A DNA stretch of 64,000 nt from an uncultured Clostridia bacterium (GTDB lineage Bacteria > Bacillota > Clostridia > UBA1381): the NCBI GenBank assembly GCA_934476675.1, contig CAKSOE010000002.1, forward strand, positions 62,001 through 126,000. The letters run 5' to 3'. Position 1 is the stretch's first letter, and each line of letters begins with the position of its first letter. The translations under genes were made by a program, and so were the position numbers. Below the pieces are notes generated by a model, which was not told the origin of the DNA, did no database searches, and worked only from the letters and a program-made list of their open reading frames with translations. This document shows positions 17,525 to 26,118 of this stretch, in pieces.

Positions 17525-18445
17525 ATGTTGTCGGTCATTATACCTGCTTTTAATGAGGGAGAATTGATTGAAAAAGCGTATTATACAATATCGGAGGTTT
17601 TGAAAAATGCCGATATTGATAACGAAATTATATTTATTGATGACGGTTCTTCCGATGAGACATATGCAAAAATTACATATTTGTCAAATAAAGAAAAAAA
17701 TTTAAGAGGTATGCGCTTTTCGAGAAATTTCGGTAAGGAAGCGGCAATATCTGCAGGGCTGGCTTCGGCGGAGGGCAGCTGTGCGGTTGTGATAGACTGC
17801 GATCTTCAGCATCCGCCGGAAAAGATAGTTGAAATGTACCGTTTGTGGCAGCAGGGGTATGAAATTGTAGAGGGAATAAAGAAAAACAGGGGAGAGGAAA
17901 GCAAAATACATAGTTTTGCGGCAAAAAGCTTTTATGCTGTTCTAAGCAGGGTGGCGGGCTTTGATATGTCGCACGCTTCCGATTTCAAGCTTCTGGACAG
18001 AAAGGTAATAGATATTTTAAATAAAATTCCCGAACGCAAGGGATTTTTCAGAGCGATTTCATATTGGGTAGGCTTTAATAAAACAGAAGTGGTATTTGAT
18101 GTAAATAAGCGGGCAGAGGGGGATTCAAAATGGTCGGCAAAAAGCCTGATTAAATATGCACTGTCAAATATCTCCGCATATTCGGCGGCTCCTATGCAGA
18201 TAGTAACGGTTTTGGGTGTTTTAATGTTTATAATTACTTGTATTTTAGGTATTTGGGCATTGGTGGATAAAATATCGGGGCGTGCTTTGGAGGGAATTAC
18301 TACGGTTATACTCATTACAATTTTTATCGGAAGTATTATAATGATTAGTTTGGGAATAATCGGATATTATGTTGCGCGAATATATGAAGAAATAAAGGGC
18401 AGACCGAAATATATCATTTCTTCACAGTGCAGAAATGGTAAATAA
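17525..18445 (+). CDS. GtrB/DPM1-type undecaprenyl-phosphate glycosyltransferase
   Basis: The 306-residue protein has a GT2 catalytic domain (LSVIIPAFNEGELI, IDDGSSDET, DCDLQHPPE, RMRFSRNFGKE-like block) followed by two C-terminal membrane helices (about 233-255 and 265-290). This layout is typical of GtrB and polyprenyl-phosphate mannose/glucose synthases, which load a sugar onto undecaprenyl phosphate. It likely supplies the GtrII-type transferase at 1667-3208. ATG 17525 is taken because AAGGAGG is 9 bases upstream. It is the last gene of the locus before tRNA-Leu. Confidence 0.87.
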   Translation: MLSVIIPAFNEGELIEKAYYTISEVLKNADIDNEIIFIDDGSSDETYAKITYLSNKEKNLRGMRFSRNFGKEAAISAGLASAEGSCAVVIDCDLQHPPEKIVEMYRLWQQGYEIVEGIKKNRGEESKIHSFAAKSFYAVLSRVAGFDMSHASDFKLLDRKVIDILNKIPERKGFFRAISYWVGFNKTEVVFDVNKRAEGDSKWSAKSLIKYALSNISAYSAAPMQIVTVLGVLMFIITCILGIWALVDKISGRALEGITTVILITIFIGSIIMISLGIIGYYVARIYEEIKGRPKYIISSQCRNGK

Positions 18446-18486
18446 AACGAAAAGAACTATTTTGAAAAAGCTGTAAAAAAAAAGTA

Positions 18487-18515
18487 TTGACAATAATGAT
18501 GATTTATGGTATAAT
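18487..18515 (+). promoter_or_regulatory. Promoter of tRNA-Leu
   Basis: TTGACA (18487-18492) and TATAAT (18510-18515) are separated by 17 bases, a perfect vegetative consensus, and end 21 bases before the tRNA. Confidence 0.9.
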
Positions 18516-18536
18516 TATATTCGTTGTTAACGGATT

Positions 18537-18625
18537 GCCGATGTGGCGGAATTGGCAGACGCCCAGGATTTAAAATCCTGTGGGAGTTATTTCCCGTGCC
18601 GGTTCGACCCCGGCCATCGGCACCA
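18537..18625 (+). tRNA. tRNA-Leu (anticodon UAA)
   Basis: An 89-base class II tRNA with encoded CCA. The acceptor arms GCCGATG (18537-18543) and CATCGGC (18615-18621) pair fully. The anticodon stem CAGGA/TCCTG encloses TTTAAAA, giving anticodon TAA, which reads UUA/UUG. A long variable arm (GGGAGTTATTTCCC) and the GGTTCGACC T-loop are present. It has its own promoter and terminator. Confidence 0.97.
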
Positions 18626-18630
18626 GTTTA

Positions 18631-18678
18631 TACAAAAAAATCCTGCAAAAATTTTTGTTTTTGCAGGATTTTTTTGTA
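18631..18678 (+). terminator. Rho-independent terminator of tRNA-Leu
   Basis: The arms 18631-18651 and 18658-18678 are fully complementary, with the core ATCCTGCAAAAA/TTTTTGCAGGAT and a following run of seven T. It begins six bases after the tRNA CCA. Confidence 0.9.
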
Positions 18679-18684
18679 TAAGAC

Positions 18685-18723
18685 GCAGTCTGAGGCAATC
18701 AGTATCTGATTGCCTCAGACTGC
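18685..18723. repeat. Palindromic intergenic repeat, full copy
   Basis: An exact inverted repeat: the arm GCAGTCTGAGGCAATCAG, a TAT loop, and its perfect complement. Thirty bases of it recur at 59625-59654. No T-run follows, so it is not a standard terminator. Confidence 0.85.
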
Positions 18724-18906
18724 AGATAAAATACTGCACAAACTCTTGAATATGTTGTTCTTCGTATCTTTCAAATTTATTGTTTTTTTCGGAGAATAGT
18801 CGCTATTCATATATTTCTTAAATGCTGAGATGCTTTGGACTGTTATGATATCTTTTTTTGTCTTTTTATGAATGTAATAAATTTAATTTGTTATAGAATA
18901 TTTTAA

Positions 18907-18935
18907 TTGACATATCCGTCGGTTTGATATATAAT
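18907..18935 (+). promoter_or_regulatory. Promoter of the ROK glucokinase gene
   Basis: TTGACA (18907-18912), a 17-base spacer and TATAAT (18930-18935) lie 34 bases before the start codon. The stretch 18724-18906 is AT-rich and shows no convincing gene. Confidence 0.85.
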
Positions 18936-18968
18936 TAGTTATTATATGCAAAAAACGGAGGTAAAATA

Positions 18969-19910
18969 ATGTTATATATAGGAATAGACCTTGGCGGAAC
19001 CAATATTGCGGCAGGTCTTGTTGATGAAAACGGCAAAATTCTTTTTCAAGACAGTACGCCCACTCTTGCATCACGTACCGGTGAAGAAATTGTAAAGGAT
19101 ATATGTATGCTTTGCAAGAAACTCGTTGACGAAGCAGGGTATACAATGGACGATATTGCGGCAATCGGTATGGGCTGCCCCGGAACGGTTGATAATGAAA
19201 ACGGTGTAATCGCATATTCAAACAATCTGCCTTTTGAGCATTTTAATATGCGTGATGAAATTCAAAAATACATAAATAAGCCGATAAATCTCGAAAACGA
19301 TGCCAATGCGGCGGCATACGGCGAATATACCGTAAACGGAAACGGCGCAAAGGATTATATATTTATTACGCTCGGAACAGGCGTAGGCGGCGGAGTTATT
19401 ATAGACAAAAAGATTTACCGCGGCTTTAATTTTGCAGGCGGTGAATTGGGACATATTTCGCTTGTAATAGACGGTGAACAGTGTTCATGCGGTAAAAAAG
19501 GCTGTTGGGAGGCATATGCTTCCGTAACGGCGCTTATTCGCCAGACAAAGGCTGCTATGGAGAAAAATCCCGACAGTCTTATGCACGAAATTGCGGAAAA
19601 AGAAGGCAAAGTAAGCGGGAGAACCGCTTTTGACGCTGCAAAGAAAGGCGACAAAGCCGGCGAAGAGGTAGTAAAAATGTACGAAAAGTACGTTGCGGAG
19701 GGACTTGTAAGTATTCTTAACATATTCCAGCCCGAGAAAATCTCAATCGGCGGCGGAATAAGCAAAGAGGGCGACTATCTCTTAAATCCGGTAAAAGAAC
19801 TTGTATACAAGGACGATTACAATAAATATATGCCGAAAACAAAAATTGAAATAGCAACACTGTTTAACGATGCCGGAATAATAGGTGCGGCAATGTCGGC
19901 AAAAAAATAA
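18969..19910 (+). CDS. glcK: ROK-family glucokinase
   Basis: The 313-residue protein opens with the ATP-binding GIDLGGTNIAAGLVD. It has the glucose-binding ENDANAAAYGE and TLGTGVGGG blocks, then GELGHISL and the ROK zinc site CSCGKKGCWEAY. This matches ROK glucokinases of Firmicutes, which phosphorylate glucose at C6 with ATP. It has its own promoter and ends at a hairpin shared with the convergent PHP gene. Substrates other than glucose, such as N-acetylmannosamine, are possible in this family but less likely given the length and motifs. Confidence 0.88.
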   Translation: MLYIGIDLGGTNIAAGLVDENGKILFQDSTPTLASRTGEEIVKDICMLCKKLVDEAGYTMDDIAAIGMGCPGTVDNENGVIAYSNNLPFEHFNMRDEIQKYINKPINLENDANAAAYGEYTVNGNGAKDYIFITLGTGVGGGVIIDKKIYRGFNFAGGELGHISLVIDGEQCSCGKKGCWEAYASVTALIRQTKAAMEKNPDSLMHEIAEKEGKVSGRTAFDAAKKGDKAGEEVVKMYEKYVAEGLVSILNIFQPEKISIGGGISKEGDYLLNPVKELVYKDDYNKYMPKTKIEIATLFNDAGIIGAAMSAKK

Positions 19911-19923
19911 TTCATAGAATAAA

Positions 19924-19957
19924 CAGAACCTCTCGTTGTTTAAATTGAGAGGTTCTG
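19924..19957. terminator. Hairpin between convergent genes
   Basis: The arms CAGAACCTCTC (19924-19934) and GAGAGGTTCTG (19947-19957) form an 11-bp stem between the glucokinase and PHP genes. The T-runs on both sides are weak, so termination strength is uncertain. Confidence 0.6.
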
Positions 19958-19963
19958 CTGTAT

Positions 19964-20659
19964 TCAGAGAAGTGAATTTGGTTCTGCAAATAACGTCATT
20001 TCTCCGCTCTTTACCTTGGAAATAAAGTCATTTTCATTATTAATAGGATGTTTGGACATCATTCCGGCAAGACGCTTTATTTTTTTGCCGACATGATTAT
20101 CGCTTCCGGCAGTTTTTAAAAGTTCGTAGCTGTCAGCGTACCAATCCGCCATTTTGTTCTCAAAATCCGTGCGGCAGGCGTTTATAACCTCCGCACCGTG
20201 CACGCAGCGCGGAAACAAACGTATATGGTCTATATATGACGCTTCGCGGAACGGATGTGCCTGTATTACAAGCGCGCCGTTCTCTGTAAGATACGGCAGC
20301 TCCGAACTTTTTTTCATATCCATAATCTGTGGGTGTGAAACAAACCATGCCTTGTCCAAGCCGTACACGAGAAAGTCAGTGCCGCCGTAAGACATTTCAA
20401 CACCGAAAAACACTTTTAGTCCTATTTCTTTGCCTATCTGCACGCCCTCCTCGTAATCCGAAAAATAGAAATCAATAAGCTCGCGATATGACGGCTCATG
20501 TGAAAAAACATCTCTGTTTATATTCCCGTCCAGAAAATGATTGGTGATAAATACTCCGTCATATTCGAGCAGGCGGTAAAATTCAAGAGTGCTGCGCACT
20601 CCGCATTTACCGCATTTGCTCACGGGTGAGGTATGCAGATGTGTTTCGTATTTATACAT
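19964..20659 (-). CDS. PHP-domain metal-dependent phosphoesterase
   Basis: A 231-residue protein with the PHP signature: YETHLHTSPVSKCGK at the N-terminus, ITNHFLDG, a glutamate in FFGVEMSYGG, VIQAHPFRE and a late AGSDNHVGKK. These His/Asp/Glu positions bind two or three metals in PHP enzymes, which hydrolyse phosphomonoesters (histidinol-phosphate type or nucleoside phosphates). It stands alone on the minus strand, facing glcK. The substrate cannot be read. Confidence 0.85.
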   Translation of the reverse strand: MYKYETHLHTSPVSKCGKCGVRSTLEFYRLLEYDGVFITNHFLDGNINRDVFSHEPSYRELIDFYFSDYEEGVQIGKEIGLKVFFGVEMSYGGTDFLVYGLDKAWFVSHPQIMDMKKSSELPYLTENGALVIQAHPFREASYIDHIRLFPRCVHGAEVINACRTDFENKMADWYADSYELLKTAGSDNHVGKKIKRLAGMMSKHPINNENDFISKVKSGEMTLFAEPNSLL

Positions 20660-21473
20660 AGTAAAAAGACTCCTTAAATTCTATTATATGGATTATTATA
20701 ATACGAATATCATATTTTATCAAGAAAAAATTTAACTTCTATGTCTTGTTTTATTTCTTCCGCAGTTCAAACGCCGCGGTAATTTCACTTCCGTTTACAG
20801 CTTCCTTTGAATTTTATATATAGTGAAGTGTATGTAATTTATTTATGCAGACTTTTACTGATAAACGGAGATTATGTCGGTTATAGTTTTGAGTTTCCGC
20901 AAAAATTCAGATAAAAAAGTCTTTAAAGTATTATAACAGAGTAAAAAAGAGAATCTAAATTTGAAAATAATGAAAAAAAATAATGCAATATAGCTCCGGA
21001 TACGATATAATGTAGTTGACAAAATAAAAAATCACAAAGGAGATATTGCATTATACACAGCTATCCTTGCTAAGTATGAAAATGATCTGTTATTGGATAT
21101 GCGCATCGTTCCCGTCGATTTTGATAACAAGAAAGAACAGACGGTTGCAGTACCGGCTGAGTGGAAAAAAGAAAAAAATATAAAGTTTAAGGCGTTTTTA
21201 TGGAACAGCCTGTCGGAGATGTCACCTGAATGTGCGGCGGCAGAGTTATAGAAAACACAGGCAGGTGAAGGCGTGCCTGATTAAAAGAAAAACGGAATTA
21301 AAATGAGCGCAGGGTATTGGAAAGAACAAGCCGAATGAAGAGAACAATAAGGAATGACACGATGTGTGAACGTAAGAAACAGATTATAATTATAGCCAAA
21401 CTTTGTTTTTGCTGTTTCGCAGCGTGAATGATTGTCTTAGGTACAAAAAACATGAAAATAATTGCAAAAACAC
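20660..21473. other. Long gene-poor stretch before rpmH
   Basis: Over 800 AT-rich bases without an intact gene. The only recognisable parts are a decayed coding fragment at 21042-21251 and, on the minus strand near 20753-20812, an 18-codon open run ending in ELRKK and a stop that looks like another gene end. One DnaA-box-like TTATACACA is at 21051-21059, too isolated to suggest an origin. Confidence 0.5.
21042..21251 (+). pseudogene. Remnant of a secreted surface protein C-terminus
   Basis: The frame reads on from GAT 21042 to a TAG at 21249 without a start codon. It contains KEQTVAVPAEWKK and ends KFKAFLWNSLSEMSPE plus a few residues. This resembles the repeated C-terminal beta modules (KAFLWD..MKPL type) of large exported Clostridia carbohydrate-active proteins. 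No N-terminal part is present, so it is taken as a gene fragment. The family likeness is from memory of such endings and is moderate. Confidence 0.45.
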
Positions 21474-21502
21474 TTGACAATTTGCTTAAAATCCTGTATA
21501 AT
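21474..21502 (+). promoter_or_regulatory. Promoter of the rpmH-rnpA cluster
   Basis: TTGACA (21474-21479), 17-base spacer, TATAAT (21497-21502), 87 bases before rpmH. It follows consensus exactly, as expected for a ribosomal protein operon. Confidence 0.9.
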
Positions 21503-21589
21503 GGTTGAGGTGTCTGGTTTTTGATGAAAAATCGGAATTGTAATTAAGATGATTAGTTTGGATCATATAGTAATGGGAGGTGCTTATTG

Positions 21590-21724
21590 ATGAAAATGAC
21601 ATTTCAGCCGAAAAAGCGTCAGAGAGCTAAGGAACATGGTTTCAGAAAGAGAATGTCCACGCGCTCGGGCAGAAAGATTTTGGCATTAAGAAGGAGAAAA
21701 GGCAGAAAGTCTTTAACTGCGTAA
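21590..21724 (+). CDS. rpmH: 50S ribosomal protein L34
   Basis: A 44-residue, very basic protein beginning [18 protein letters not shown] and continuing with [14 protein letters not shown], the standard L34 sequence and length. GGGAGG lies 9 bases upstream. It heads the conserved rpmH-rnpA-yidD-yidC-jag order. Confidence 0.97.
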   Translation: MKMTFQPKKRQRAKEHGFRKRMSTRSGRKILALRRRKGRKSLTA

Positions 21725-21861
21725 TATCAGCAATCAGGCAAGAAGTTCGGGGAGTGGAGAGCTTTTTGCCTTTTTTATCTGATAGCAAAATTTACGGATT
21801 TTCTGTTAAAACTTATCCGTCTGAAAAAATTGAAAGTCTATATACCGGAATGTGAGAGATT

Positions 21862-22200
21862 ATGAGGAAAGATATAAGTCTGAAACGCAACAATGATTTC
21901 AGAAGACTGTATTCGAGGGGCAAAAGCTTTGCGGGGGGGTATACCGTTGTGTATATGTCCAAAAACAGATTCGGAAGAAACAGAATAGGCTTCACGGTTT
22001 CCAAATCGGTCGGAAAGGCTGTTGTGCGCAATCGCCTGAAAAGGCTGATGCGCGAAAGCTGCCGCCTTATGAAGGACAGGCTTAAGCCGGGTTATGATAT
22101 TATCGTGGTTTCAAGAAACAGAGCAGTCGGAAAAGGTCAGAAGCAGATTATGCATGATATTGAATATGCAATGAGAAAGCTTGGGTTAATAGAAAATTGA
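21862..22200 (+). CDS. rnpA: Ribonuclease P protein component
   Basis: The 112-residue basic protein has the RnpA blocks [17 protein letters not shown] near the N-terminus and [20 protein letters not shown] (residues about 41-60), the RNR motif that contacts the RNase P RNA. It works with the catalytic RNA in tRNA 5' maturation. The order after rpmH is universal, and its stop overlaps the TTG start of yidD. Confidence 0.97.
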   Translation: MRKDISLKRNNDFRRLYSRGKSFAGGYTVVYMSKNRFGRNRIGFTVSKSVGKAVVRNRLKRLMRESCRLMKDRLKPGYDIIVVSRNRAVGKGQKQIMHDIEYAMRKLGLIEN

Positions 22201-22409
22201 AAAAAATACTTATATTTTTAATTGATTTTTACAGACGCCGTATTTCACCGTACAAGGGAGTATCCTGTTGCCGGTTTACTCCTACGTGTTCACAATATGC
22301 GCGTGAAGCGATTGAAAAGTACGGAGCCTTAAAGGGGGTATATCTTGCAGTAAGAAGACTGCTGAGATGTCATCCGCTTCATAAGGGAGGGTACGATCCC
22401 GTACCGTAA
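22197..22409 (+). CDS. yidD: Membrane protein insertion efficiency factor
   Basis: A 70-residue YidD protein with an amphipathic N-terminus, [29 protein letters not shown] and the final [13 protein letters not shown], all family signatures. It starts at TTG 22197, overlapping the rnpA stop by four bases (translational coupling). It helps YidC insert membrane proteins. Confidence 0.95.
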   Translation: MKKILIFLIDFYRRRISPYKGVSCCRFTPTCSQYAREAIEKYGALKGVYLAVRRLLRCHPLHKGGYDPVP

Positions 22410-22434
22410 GGCAGCAGAGAGGAAAACTTAAAAT

Positions 22435-23400
22435 ATGTTTGAGTATTGTATTACACGCCCGATGGGCTGGATAATCGAGCAGATTTATCATCTGGTTTCA
22501 AACTACGGTCTGGCGATTATCATTTTCACTATTTTAATTAAGCTGATTTTGCTTCCTCTTAACATAAAGTCACAGAAGGCTATGAAGAAGCAGCAGAAAA
22601 TTCAGCCGATTTTGCAGGAAATACAGACAAAGTATGCAAATGACAAAGAAAAACTGCAAAGAGAAATGATGAAGCTGTACAAGGAGAATAATGTGTCAAT
22701 GACGGGCGGGTGTCTGCCGATGCTTATTCAGTTCCCGATACTTATCGGTTTGTACAGGGTTATATACGCGCCGTTAAAGTATCTTTTGGGCGTGGTTATA
22801 ACAAACCAGGATGTTATTGACCGTGTTGCCGAGCTTAAGCAGGCAATGATTGATGCGGGTTATAATATCGGAAATCTTATGCAGATGGATCCCGATGTGA
22901 TTTTGAAAAATTCACAGATACAGGTTTCACAGTGGGCACAGACTCTGCATGGCGCAGCAGATCCGTGGGCAATTAATTTCAATTTCTGCGGACTGGACTT
23001 GTCGCAGGTGCCGTCAACGGCAGTTAACTATCTTATGCGCATGGATTTTTCAAACATGAGCGTTATAATGCTTTTGATTATACCTGTGCTGGCGATTGTG
23101 TCTGCGGTGGTTTCAAACAAAATCACTATGGCGCAGACAGGACAGAACAAAAGCATCAATCCTGATGATACAGCGGCGCAGATGTCAAAGACAATGACAT
23201 GGATGATGCCTGTCATGACGGGATTTTTCACATTTACACTGCCGGCAGGACTGGGTATATACTGGATAATCAGTTCAGTAATGCAGATTGTTCAGCAGCT
23301 GGCGCTTAACTATTATTTTGATAAGAAGGGGGAGGAAGTAGTTGTCAGAATTCCAGAGAAAAAACAGCTTCACGGAAAAAACAGCAAAAAGCGTAAGTGA
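22435..23400 (+). CDS. yidC: YidC/Oxa1 membrane insertase
   Basis: The 321-residue protein has the YidC core: a first helix with NYGLAIIIFTILIKLILLP, the basic coiled cytoplasmic hairpin (KSQKAMKKQQKIQPILQEIQ), CLPMLIQFPILIGLYR and a late GLGIYWIISSVMQIVQQ. The conserved Arg/Lys in the groove (ILIKLI) is present. Its 3' end overlaps jag by 59 bases. It lacks the large periplasmic domain of proteobacterial YidC, as is normal for Gram-positives. Confidence 0.95.
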   Translation: MFEYCITRPMGWIIEQIYHLVSNYGLAIIIFTILIKLILLPLNIKSQKAMKKQQKIQPILQEIQTKYANDKEKLQREMMKLYKENNVSMTGGCLPMLIQFPILIGLYRVIYAPLKYLLGVVITNQDVIDRVAELKQAMIDAGYNIGNLMQMDPDVILKNSQIQVSQWAQTLHGAADPWAINFNFCGLDLSQVPSTAVNYLMRMDFSNMSVIMLLIIPVLAIVSAVVSNKITMAQTGQNKSINPDDTAAQMSKTMTWMMPVMTGFFTFTLPAGLGIYWIISSVMQIVQQLALNYYFDKKGEEVVVRIPEKKQLHGKNSKKRK

Positions 23401-24259
23401 AGCGACAGAATTAGCTTTAAAAGAGCTCGGAGTTACAGAAAATGAGGTTGATATAGAGGTTGTAGACGAGGGAGCGAAAGGCTTTCTCGGAATAGGTGCG
23501 AGAGATGCTGTTGTAAGAGTTACGCTTAAAGGTGCGAAAAAGAAAGAAACCGCCGCCCAAAAAACCGAACCGGTAAAGAACTCGTCAAAGATTATAACAG
23601 ATACTCCGCCGGAGCAGGAGGCGGCAAGATTCCTTGAGGATGTTTTTGCGGCAATGGATATTGAAGTTGCGGTTAAGGCGGAGGCAGGAGAAGAAAATAC
23701 CGTTAATGTTGATCTTTCGGGTGACAATATGGGTATTATAATCGGTAAAAGAGGAGATACTCTTGACAGCTTGCAGTATTTGACTTCACTTGTCGTGAAT
23801 AGACATTCGGAGGACTATATAAAGGTTTCGCTGGATACCGAAAATTACAGAGAAAAGCGCGAAGAAGCGCTTTTGGCGCTGGCAAAGAGATTATCGGAAA
23901 AGGTTGCGCGCACAGGGAAGAAGTTTACGCTTGAACCGATGAATCCGTATGAAAGACGTATCATTCATTCAAGCCTGCAGAATAACGAGGAGGTAACGAC
24001 ATTTTCGGTAGGCACAGAGCCGTACAGAAAGGTGGTTATTGCTCCGAAAAATCCTAAGCCGTATAATAAAAAGAAGGGCTACAAGAAACCGGCAGGCGAC
24101 AGACACCATAACACGCATAAGCCTGTAAAGGAAGATGTGACGGCGGAAAATGTCGGCAGCTATACAACAACGTATAAGGCGGACTTTAAGCCGACCCAGC
24201 ATAAGGCGGAGTTTAAGACGTTTGAGGATTATCTTGCGGCACATAATTCAGATCACTGA
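23342..24259 (+). CDS. jag: RNA-binding protein Jag/KhpB
   Basis: The 305-residue protein has three modules: Jag-N (about 15-65, KSVSEATELALKELG and GFLGIGARDA), a KH domain (about 125-180, GIIIGKRGDTLDSLQYL) and R3H (about 185-240, NPYERRIIHSSLQ). A basic, low-complexity tail follows. It starts at TTG 23342, 6 bases after GGGGGAGG, inside the end of yidC in another frame. KhpB with KhpA binds RNA and influences cell division and elongation in Firmicutes. Confidence 0.93.
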   Translation: MSEFQRKNSFTEKTAKSVSEATELALKELGVTENEVDIEVVDEGAKGFLGIGARDAVVRVTLKGAKKKETAAQKTEPVKNSSKIITDTPPEQEAARFLEDVFAAMDIEVAVKAEAGEENTVNVDLSGDNMGIIIGKRGDTLDSLQYLTSLVVNRHSEDYIKVSLDTENYREKREEALLALAKRLSEKVARTGKKFTLEPMNPYERRIIHSSLQNNEEVTTFSVGTEPYRKVVIAPKNPKPYNKKKGYKKPAGDRHHNTHKPVKEDVTAENVGSYTTTYKADFKPTQHKAEFKTFEDYLAAHNSDH

Positions 24260-24280
24260 TAAAAAAAGGAGGTTATGATG

Positions 24281-25288
24281 ATGAAATTGTTAAAAAGAGC
24301 AGCTGCGGCGGCAGTTACGGCTGTATTACTTGTATCGCAGTCGGCGGCATTTGCGGATTTTACCGATATGCCGGACGGCGAGATCGGAGACGCGTTGCAG
24401 CGTGCGGTAGAAAATAAGCTTATTACAGGTATTGATGAGAATACTATAGCTCCCGACGCCCCCATAACGCGTGCACAGATGGCAACGATTATTACGCGCG
24501 CATTCGGCGCAACGGAAAAAGCAGATGTCAGCTTTCCCGATGTGGCTGAGGACGCATGGTATCGCGACAGCGTACAGCAGGCTGTTGCAATGTCTGCATT
24601 TGAGGGCGATGAAAACGGATATTTTAATCCCGAAAACAATATAACATTCCAGGAAACATATACTGTTCTGGCAAGAGTTTTGTATCTTATTCCGTTCAGC
24701 GAGTATTATACAGACGGTTCATCACAAACCTTCATGGCAGTAAGTAAAAATGATTTAGCAGACTTTTCCGATAAGGATAAGGTGGCGTCATGGGCGGAAA
24801 TGTATACTGCAAGCGTGGTTGCTAACGGCGGCTGGCAGGGAATTGGCGGTATGCTCAAACCGACAGAAAACATTACAAGAGGAGAATTTGCCCTTGTGAT
24901 GGACAAGCTGATAAAGACGTATGTGGACGAACCGGGTACATACTCCGATTTGCCGGACGGACTTACGATTGTTCGTAAGGGCGGAGTTAAAATCACTGAT
25001 TTTAAGAGCAGTAAAAATCTGATTTTAAGCTATGGCATAGGAAAAGACGGATGTACTGTTGAAAATGCCGAAATAAGCGGAGCGACGATGGTGGTTCTCG
25101 GAGGCGCTGATCCTGATGCGGTTGCGGAAAATAAAGCGCATATCAAGGCTTCGGGCAGCTTTTTTGCCATAAGAGTAGCAGCTCCTGATATCTGCATTGA
25201 CATTACGGGAGTAAATCCGGAGGGCCTGCACGTACACGGTAAAAGCGGATCAAAAATACTGATGCCTACAACGGGTATGTCAAAATAA
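24281..25288 (+). CDS. S-layer homology (SLH) domain protein
   Basis: About 335 residues with a signal peptide (KLLKRAAAAAVTAVLLVSQS, cleavage after AFA). Three SLH repeats follow, recognisable by ITRAQMATIITRAF, FQETYTVLARVLYL and ITRGEFALVMDKLI; SLH domains bind pyruvylated wall polymer. The C-terminal 90 residues resemble no motif I know. ATG 24281 fits the AAAGGAGG site best; ATGs at 24275 and 24278 are too close. It occupies the place where mnmE often follows jag. It is probably a small cell-wall-anchored protein. Confidence 0.85.
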   Translation: MKLLKRAAAAAVTAVLLVSQSAAFADFTDMPDGEIGDALQRAVENKLITGIDENTIAPDAPITRAQMATIITRAFGATEKADVSFPDVAEDAWYRDSVQQAVAMSAFEGDENGYFNPENNITFQETYTVLARVLYLIPFSEYYTDGSSQTFMAVSKNDLADFSDKDKVASWAEMYTASVVANGGWQGIGGMLKPTENITRGEFALVMDKLIKTYVDEPGTYSDLPDGLTIVRKGGVKITDFKSSKNLILSYGIGKDGCTVENAEISGATMVVLGGADPDAVAENKAHIKASGSFFAIRVAAPDICIDITGVNPEGLHVHGKSGSKILMPTTGMSK

Positions 25289-25294
25289 ACAGAT

Positions 25295-25333
25295 AAAAAA
25301 GCAGCTGCGAATTTGTTTCGCGGCTGCTTTTTT
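25295..25333 (+). terminator. Rho-independent terminator after the SLH gene
   Basis: The arm GCAGCTGCGA (25301-25310) pairs with TCGCGGCTGC (25318-25327), flanked by A6 and T6. Confidence 0.9.
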
Positions 25334-25344
25334 GGGGGAAAAAT

Positions 25345-26061
25345 ATGAATATAGAACGGGAATTATTTAAGTTAAAGGACGAAAGATATAAAGATTTTCA
25401 TTCAAAGCTTATGCCGACAGTAGATACCGATAAAATTATCGGTGTACGTACTCCGGCGCTGCGTAAGCTGGCAAAGGATTTTTCTAAAACAGAGGAAAGC
25501 AAGGAGTTTTTAAAAAAACTTCCGCATAAATATTATGAAGAAGATAACCTTCATGCGTTTTTGATTGAACAGATAAAGAATTTTGATACGGCAATCAGTG
25601 AAACGGAGCGCTTTCTGCCGTATATTGATAACTGGGCAACCTGCGACCTGTTCTTTCCTAAGATTTTTAATAAGAATAAAAGGGCAGTCCTCTTAAAAAT
25701 TGACAAGTGGATAAAATCCGACAAGACCTATACGGTAAGATATGCAATTGGATTGCTTATGCGAATGTTTCTCGACGAGGATTTTGATACTGAGTATTTG
25801 GATATGGTGGCAGAGGTACGTTCGGAGGAATATTATATAAATATGATGATTGCATGGTATTTTGCAACAGCGCTGGCAAAGCAGTATGATGCGTCACTGC
25901 CGTACATAACAGGGCATAAGCTTGATACATGGACACATAACAAAGCAATTCAGAAAGCTATTGAAAGTAACCGGATAGACAAAGATGTAAAAGTATATTT
26001 AAGAGAATTAAAGTTAAAAAACGGACTGTTAAAAAGTCTCAAAAACAAGGAAGAGTTTTGA
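25345..26061 (+). CDS. AlkD-like DNA alkylation repair (HEAT-like) protein
   Basis: The 238-residue, all-helical protein has the DNA alkylation repair family's GVRTPALRKLAKDF, EEDNLHAFLIEQI, FLPYIDNWATCDLF and SDKTYTVRYAIGLLMR. Members such as AlkD excise alkylated purines through a HEAT-like fold. It begins just after the terminator of the SLH gene with a modest GGGGGA site. Many members of this shorter group have not been tested for glycosylase activity, so the function is an inference by family. Confidence 0.85.
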   Translation: MNIERELFKLKDERYKDFHSKLMPTVDTDKIIGVRTPALRKLAKDFSKTEESKEFLKKLPHKYYEEDNLHAFLIEQIKNFDTAISETERFLPYIDNWATCDLFFPKIFNKNKRAVLLKIDKWIKSDKTYTVRYAIGLLMRMFLDEDFDTEYLDMVAEVRSEEYYINMMIAWYFATALAKQYDASLPYITGHKLDTWTHNKAIQKAIESNRIDKDVKVYLRELKLKNGLLKSLKNKEEF

Positions 26062-26118
26062 AATAAAAGCCAGCCCTTTGCTTGAGCCGATATTTACATA
26101 AAGCTGCGAATAAATAAC

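Noticed and set aside
18724..18895. Minus-strand open run of about 50 codons ending at the palindrome
   Set aside because: No start with a ribosome site and no recognisable motif; such runs are expected by chance in AT-rich DNA.
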